This document shows, piece after piece, positions 5,265 through 9,201 of a stretch of 9,201 nucleotides of DNA. Source of the DNA: an uncultured Haloferula sp. (GTDB lineage: Bacteria > Verrucomicrobiota > Verrucomicrobiae > Verrucomicrobiales > Akkermansiaceae); contig CAMLOZ010000100.1 in assembly GCA_946481625.1 (NCBI GenBank), forward strand, positions 1 through 9,201. The letters run 5' to 3'. The translations under genes were made by a program, and so were the position numbers. How positions within the stretch are numbered: the stretch's first letter is position 1; each line of letters starts with the position of its first letter. The notes beneath the pieces are model-generated. The model saw nothing but the letters and a program-made list of their open reading frames with translations, searched no databases and was not told where the DNA came from.

Positions 5265-6410
5265 ATGAATCCCGAGCCCTCCACCCCGGAACCGCACGTT
5301 CCGGAAGCTGAACCCGCCCCCGCACACCCCGCCACCTCGGTGCCGACGTCGGTGCTCGTCCTCGGCTTCATCGCCGTAGTGCTGCTCGGCGTCCTGGTCG
5401 CCGTGAGCTTGAAGGACAAGCCGGAGAAGGGCGGCGGCACGGAAGACCCCTCGATCAAGGAGATGAAGGGCCGACTCCAGGCCCTTCAAAACAACGTCAA
5501 CCAGGATCGTGCGAAGCTCGGCCTCTCCCCGCTCTACAACTCGGACACCACCGAGTCCGCGGAAGCCGTCGCCAAACGTATCACCGACGATGCGGCAACG
5601 CTCGTCGCCCTCTCGAAGGGCGTCAGCGACCTCATCACGACCAAGGACGCCGAGCGCTCGCAAACGGCCAAGGAGCTCGCCGAAGCGCTGAAGAAGCAAA
5701 CCGCCCTTTTCGAAGAGCTCGCCAAGGTGAAGCGCGAGCGCGACGAGGCCGTGATTGAAGCCTCCACCGCCGGCACCGCCCGCCTCCAGCTTGAAAAGGC
5801 CAGCACGTCCATCGCCTCGCTCCAAAAGGAAATCGAGCGCCTCAAGCAAGCCCCTTCCGATATTCAGACCCGCCTCGCGGCCGTCACCGCCGAGCGTGAC
5901 ACGCTTCTCGTCCGCATCGCCGAACTCGAAGCCCGCGTCTCGAAAAGCTCGCTCTTCGCCGGCACCGAGTCGGAGCTTTTCTCGGAAGCCGTCGAACTCT
6001 TCCGCAGCTTGCGCGAACTTGAAAACAGGCCCGACTCCGAGATCACCCAGGCCTATAGCCAATACGGCGTGAAGCTGGGTGCCAGCGTCTACGGCAAGCT
6101 GGAATTCCCCACCGGGTCCTCCGACCTTGCCCCCGCCGATATCGAGCGCGTCAGAGGCTTCCCCGCCGAAGCCCCGGACAACGCGCTCATCATCGTCGTC
6201 GGCTATGCCTCGGAAACCGGCAACGTCGATGCCAACCGCGTGCTCTCCTCCGACCGCGCCACCGCCGTCGCCCGCATTCTCGATGCGGCGAAGAAGCCCG
6301 GCCAGCGCGTCCAAGCCGCCTATCTCGGCCAGACCGACCGCTTCGGGTCGAAGTTCCCCGAGCGCAATCAGATCTGTGAGGTCTGGCAGATCGTGCCGAA
6401 GGCCGAGTAA
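5265..6410 (+). CDS. Membrane-anchored coiled-coil protein with OmpA-like C-terminal domain
   Basis: A 381-residue protein. It has a proline- and glutamate-rich cytoplasmic N-terminus (1-26), one transmembrane helix (about 27-47, SVLVLGFIAVVLLGVLVAVSL) followed by lysines, a long predicted coiled coil rich in Ala, Glu, Lys and Leu (about 60-225), and a C-terminal domain (about 270-381) of the OmpA/MotB peptidoglycan-binding fold. The fold is shown by GYASETGNVDANRVLSSDRA (313-332), which aligns without gaps to the OmpA consensus GHTDxxGxxxxNxxLSxxRA. Arg331 is kept, but the Asp that with Arg binds diaminopimelate is Ser316, so ordinary peptidoglycan binding is doubtful. The likely role is structural, tethering the inner membrane to the envelope. 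ATG 5265 is the first Met that keeps the short polar N-terminus. The gene ends 24 bp before a convergent gene. Confidence 0.78.
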   Translation: MNPEPSTPEPHVPEAEPAPAHPATSVPTSVLVLGFIAVVLLGVLVAVSLKDKPEKGGGTEDPSIKEMKGRLQALQNNVNQDRAKLGLSPLYNSDTTESAEAVAKRITDDAATLVALSKGVSDLITTKDAERSQTAKELAEALKKQTALFEELAKVKRERDEAVIEASTAGTARLQLEKASTSIASLQKEIERLKQAPSDIQTRLAAVTAERDTLLVRIAELEARVSKSSLFAGTESELFSEAVELFRSLRELENRPDSEITQAYSQYGVKLGASVYGKLEFPTGSSDLAPADIERVRGFPAEAPDNALIIVVGYASETGNVDANRVLSSDRATAVARILDAAKKPGQRVQAAYLGQTDRFGSKFPERNQICEVWQIVPKAE

Positions 6411-6434
6411 CTTCGCCCATTGGTGACAGGGCCG

Positions 6435-7178
6435 CTATGGTGCCAGGTTCTGCCAAAGAACCCACCCGCCGGTAAGCAGCACCAAGACGGCGAATCCCTG
6501 CTTCAACCGTGCAGTCGGCAACCGCTGCGCTATCCGATTGCCGGCGAGCGATCCCGCGACTGCGACCGTGGCGAACAACCCCGCAATCCGCCACTCGGTG
6601 GGACCGCGGCCGAGATGCGAGAAAAATCCTGCCGCCGAGTTGAACGCGATCACCGCGAGCGAAGTGCCAGTCGCGATTTTCATGGGCAGTCGTGCGAACT
6701 TCACCAAGGCCGGCACCAGCAGGAAACCGCCGCCTACCCCTAGGAATCCGGTGAGCAAACCGGTCCCCGCACCCGCCGCGAGACAACGCAGCGGCCGGCA
6801 TTCCGGTAGCATCTCCGCCCCTTCGCTCCCCGAGAGCAGCATGCGGAGAGCGACCGCAAGCATGATCACCGCGAAGACGATCATCAGCACGCCCGGCGGC
6901 ACCAGTGCGGTGAACTTCGCCCCGATCCATGCGCCCGCTACTCCGGCACCGGCAAACATCAGCGCCGCGCGAGGATGGAAGTCGCCGCCCTTCCATCGCT
7001 GGATTGCACCCGCCGCCGCCGCTGCCCCGACCACGAAAAGGCTCAGCCCGACCGCCTGCTCCGGCGGCACCCCCGCGAGGTACACCAGCACCGGCAGGGT
7101 GATGATGCTCCCGCCCGCACCGGTCAGTCCCAGCGAGAGCCCCACCGCTAGGGCACCGGCGATCGCCAGGGGATTCAT
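6435..7178 (-). CDS. TauE/SafE-family anion permease (sulfite exporter-like)
   Basis: A 247-residue integral membrane protein with about eight hydrophobic segments. The internal duplication of the family is plain: GLTGAGGSIITLP (18-30) in the first half and GFLGVGGGFLLVP (144-156) in the second. Family members move sulfite, sulfoacetate, organosulfonates or similar anions across the inner membrane. Here it is the last gene of an operon after a persulfide dioxygenase, whose product is sulfite, so sulfite or thiosulfate efflux is the natural inference. Its ATG overlaps the upstream stop in an ATGA (7175-7178), which implies translational coupling and explains the lack of its own ribosome site. 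Direction of transport and substrate are not proven. Confidence 0.92.
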   Translation of the reverse strand: MNPLAIAGALAVGLSLGLTGAGGSIITLPVLVYLAGVPPEQAVGLSLFVVGAAAAAGAIQRWKGGDFHPRAALMFAGAGVAGAWIGAKFTALVPPGVLMIVFAVIMLAVALRMLLSGSEGAEMLPECRPLRCLAAGAGTGLLTGFLGVGGGFLLVPALVKFARLPMKIATGTSLAVIAFNSAAGFFSHLGRGPTEWRIAGLFATVAVAGSLAGNRIAQRLPTARLKQGFAVLVLLTGGWVLWQNLAP

Positions 7179-8611
7179 GCCCCGGGAGCCGGGATATTCC
7201 CGATCTCCCCGTAGCCGCCATCCACATGGACCACGTCGATCCCTTCCTTCGCGAGGAAGGATGCCGCCATCGCTGCGCGGAGTCCGCTGCCGCAGTGGAC
7301 GAAGACCGGCCTCTGCGGCGGCAGCTCTCCCAGTCGCACGGCAAGCCGCGTGTAGGCGATGTTGACCGCTCCTCCGACATGCCCCGCGGCGAACTCTTCC
7401 GCACCGCGTACATCGAGCACCAGGGGAGCTTCTTCCTCGGCGATGGCCGTGGGGAGTTCCGCCGTCGTGGTTCGCGGGATGCCGCTCGTCCAGGAATGGG
7501 CGGCGGCCAATTCGTCCGCGGGAATCCAAGCCGCGACATCGTCGAATCCGATACGGACCAGTTGCCTTACTGCATCGTCAAGTTGTCCCTCGTTCTCCGC
7601 CACCAGCAAGATCCGGCTTCCCTCCGGGACGTAAGAGCCTGCCGATATCGAAAGCTTCCCTCCCGCCGGTGGCGCGTAAATCGAGCCCCGGAGATGCCTT
7701 GCCATGAACTGCTTCCGGTCGGCCCGCAGGTCCAGGATGGCGCGATCGTTTGCATCCACCCACGCGGACAGATCCCCCGAGCCGATCCGTTCCGGCCGGG
7801 GCAGCTTGCCTCCCTTGAGAAGCGCCGGGCCCATCCGGTTGTCCCGCTTCATCCGGGCGAAGTAAGGCGGCGGCTCCGGTTGCCCCGAAAGGATCTCCTT
7901 CACGAATACCTTCTCGGATGACTCCAAGGCTCCCCGCAACGCCCCGTTGAAGCGGCGCTCGTATCCGAGCACGCTTGCGGGGATTGCACCGAGGGATTTC
8001 CCGCACGCGCTCCCCGCCCCGTGAGCCGGCAGCACCTGCAGATATTCCGGCAAGGTTCCGGTCCTGCGCAGACTCTCGTACAAAGTCCGCGCGGCAGGCT
8101 CCATCGCCCCCACCTGTCCGGCGGCACTCTCCAGCAAATCCGGTCTGCCGACATCGCCGACGAAAAGAAAGTCGCCGCTGAAGATCGCCATCGGCTCGTC
8201 CGCGCCTCCGCCGAAATCGGTCACGAGGAAACTCAGGTGCTCCGGTGTGTGCCCGGGAGTATGCACCGCTTCGAATCCGATGTTGCCGATCTTGAAGCTG
8301 TCGCCGTGCTTGAGGAAACGGACCTTGTCCCGGCCCTTCGCCCACTCGAATTGCCAGTCGCTGCCGCCTTCCGCGGACAGGTATGCCGTCACTCCATGGC
8401 GCTCCACGAGTTCGCGTGCACCGCTCAGGTAGTCGGCGTGAATATGGGTCTCCGCGACCGCCACGATTTTCAGGTCGTTCGCCGTGGCCACCGCGAAGTA
8501 ACGGTCGAGATCCCGCTCGGGATCGATCAGGATGGCCTCGCCGCTGCGCTGGCAGCCCACCAGGTAGGCATACTGGGCAAGGGAGGGATCCGCGATTTGT
8601 TTGAGGAACAT
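7175..8611 (-). CDS. CstB-like persulfide dioxygenase / pseudo-rhodanese / rhodanese fusion
   Basis: A 478-residue three-domain protein. Residues 1-250 are a metallo-beta-lactamase-fold non-heme iron dioxygenase of the ETHE1 type: THIHADY (His56, His58, Asp60), PGHTPEH (His121), SGDFLFVGDVGRPDL (Asp147) and PAHGAGSACGKSLG. By comparison with ETHE1 the iron ligands should be His56, His121 and Asp147. Residues 275-370 form a rhodanese fold with no cysteine (pseudo-rhodanese). Residues 380-478 are an active rhodanese with Cys440 in HCGSGLRAA. The only cysteines are 20, 203 (in GSACGK) and 440. This order matches Staphylococcus CstB, which oxidises low-molecular-weight persulfides to sulfite and combines that with sulfur transfer, giving thiosulfate. 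It acts in the cytosol. The gene is 27 bp downstream of the YgaP-like gene and overlaps the permease gene. A plain BLH/ETHE1 function is the alternative. Confidence 0.93.
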   Translation of the reverse strand: MFLKQIADPSLAQYAYLVGCQRSGEAILIDPERDLDRYFAVATANDLKIVAVAETHIHADYLSGARELVERHGVTAYLSAEGGSDWQFEWAKGRDKVRFLKHGDSFKIGNIGFEAVHTPGHTPEHLSFLVTDFGGGADEPMAIFSGDFLFVGDVGRPDLLESAAGQVGAMEPAARTLYESLRRTGTLPEYLQVLPAHGAGSACGKSLGAIPASVLGYERRFNGALRGALESSEKVFVKEILSGQPEPPPYFARMKRDNRMGPALLKGGKLPRPERIGSGDLSAWVDANDRAILDLRADRKQFMARHLRGSIYAPPAGGKLSISAGSYVPEGSRILLVAENEGQLDDAVRQLVRIGFDDVAAWIPADELAAAHSWTSGIPRTTTAELPTAIAEEEAPLVLDVRGAEEFAAGHVGGAVNIAYTRLAVRLGELPPQRPVFVHCGSGLRAAMAASFLAKEGIDVVHVDGGYGEIGNIPAPGA

Positions 8612-8638
8612 GGTTTGGTTGGGGTTGGAAACTTGAAA

Positions 8639-9160
8639 TCAGGCGGCCCGGCGGTTCCACGGCATGCGCGCAAGTAACATGCCCATCCCGCACCAGTCGG
8701 TGATCCCCGCGAACACCAGCCCTGCGCCCACGAAGGCACTCAGTCCGAAGAAGGCAGGATGCACCGTCGCCCCCAGCGCGACTCCGGTCAACACCAGGAG
8801 TCCGGCGGCAATCCGGACCTGCCGCTCCAGCGACATCACCGCTCGGCCCCGCTCCACGGGAAGCCCGGCCGCTTCCCATGCTGCCACTCCGCCCTCAAGC
8901 ACCGCAAGCGGACTGCACCCGGAGGCCGCCAGCTTCTGCCGCGCCTGTTCGGCCCGCTTGCCGCTCCGGCACACCAGCACGCACGGTCGCCCCGCGGCCT
9001 GTTCTCGCACCTTCTCCGGATCGAGCCGGTCCAGCGGCATCAGCGCCGAACCGGCAATGTGGACCTCCCCGTGTTCCGCCGGGGTGCGAACGTCGACGAG
9101 ATGGATCTTCCCGGCTTCATGGGCCGTCTTCACGCTGCGTGGATCAAGTGAGTGTTGCAT
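8639..9160 (-). CDS. YgaP-like membrane rhodanese (rhodanese + DUF2892 hairpin)
   Basis: A 173-residue protein closely resembling E. coli YgaP in layout. An N-terminal rhodanese domain (about 1-105) has LVDVRTPAEHGEVHIAGS and the catalytic loop CRSGKR with Cys64. The C-terminal membrane hairpin (about 112-160) contains RQVRIAAGLLVLTGVALG and FFGLSAFVGAGLVFAGI, ending CGMGMLLARMPWNRR, the mark of DUF2892. Rhodaneses carry sulfane sulfur on the active Cys; the membrane hairpin places this activity at the inner membrane, where it could hand sulfur to the dioxygenase fusion encoded next. It starts at the ATG at 9160, with a weak GGAA-type match upstream. As the first gene of the operon it lies 22 bp from an AT-rich dyad. 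Confidence 0.94.
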   Translation of the reverse strand: MQHSLDPRSVKTAHEAGKIHLVDVRTPAEHGEVHIAGSALMPLDRLDPEKVREQAAGRPCVLVCRSGKRAEQARQKLAASGCSPLAVLEGGVAAWEAAGLPVERGRAVMSLERQVRIAAGLLVLTGVALGATVHPAFFGLSAFVGAGLVFAGITDWCGMGMLLARMPWNRRAA

Positions 9161-9182
9161 GGGTTCCGCTTGTTATTGATTT

Positions 9183-9198
9183 CTATATAACCATATAG
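9183..9198. promoter_or_regulatory. AT-rich operator-like dyad upstream of the sulfur operon
   Basis: CTATATAACCATATAG is a perfect 6-bp inverted repeat with a 4-bp spacer, 22 bp upstream of the first operon gene. It stands out in GC-rich DNA and overlaps TATA-like -10 sequence. Persulfide-sensing ArsR-family repressors (BigR, SqrR, YgaV) are known to bind TA-rich palindromes in front of equivalent genes. The regulator gene is not in the window and may lie just to the right. Confidence 0.55.
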
Positions 9199-9201
9199 TT
9201 A

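Noticed and set aside
6411..6434. Bidirectional terminator between the convergent OmpA-like and permease genes
   Set aside because: The 24 bp gap contains no inverted repeat that I can see.

Overview
The window is GC-rich chromosomal DNA from a bacterium, most likely a Verrucomicrobiota member of the Luteolibacter/Haloferula/Akkermansia kind. That placement is inference, not proof. It rests on the high GC, on protein starts that nearly all lack a Shine-Dalgarno sequence, on degenerate TTGGAAT-type heptads between genes, and on the general look of the proteins. I see no rRNA, tRNA, CRISPR array, transposase or integrase.

Layout. (1) 1-576: a short-chain dehydrogenase, cut by the left edge, is divergent from an ArsR-family regulator. 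Their shared intergenic region carries two matching 18-bp dyads whose starts lie 54 bp apart, which look like operators. (2) 577-1427: about 850 bp with no believable gene. It holds an AT-rich island followed by an unusually dense series of inverted repeats (about 830-1364) and five GGGGGG runs on the same strand. This is the least explained part of the window. (3) 1428-6410: five genes on the plus strand: a five-helix membrane protein of unknown function, a secreted S41 (CtpA-type) protease with PDZ domain, the universal tRNA t6A enzyme TsaD, a HAD phosphatase of the phosphoglycolate phosphatase type, and a membrane-anchored coiled-coil protein with an OmpA-like C-terminus. Gaps of 55-136 bp separate them, so they need not be one operon. 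(4) 6435-9160: three genes on the minus strand, transcribed leftward from the right edge: a YgaP-like rhodanese with membrane hairpin, a CstB-like persulfide dioxygenase / pseudo-rhodanese / rhodanese fusion, and a TauE/SafE permease whose ATG overlaps the fusion gene's stop. An AT-rich perfect dyad 22 bp upstream of the first gene is a good candidate operator.

How the genes work together. The minus-strand operon is a compact reactive-sulfur detoxification module. Rhodanese domains move sulfane sulfur, the non-heme iron dioxygenase domain oxidises persulfide to sulfite, and the TauE/SafE protein probably exports sulfite or a related anion. The gene set resembles the bigR/cst operons, whose repressors are persulfide sensors; no such sensor gene is visible here and it could lie beyond the right edge. 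The plus-strand genes are mostly housekeeping and envelope functions with no evident shared pathway.
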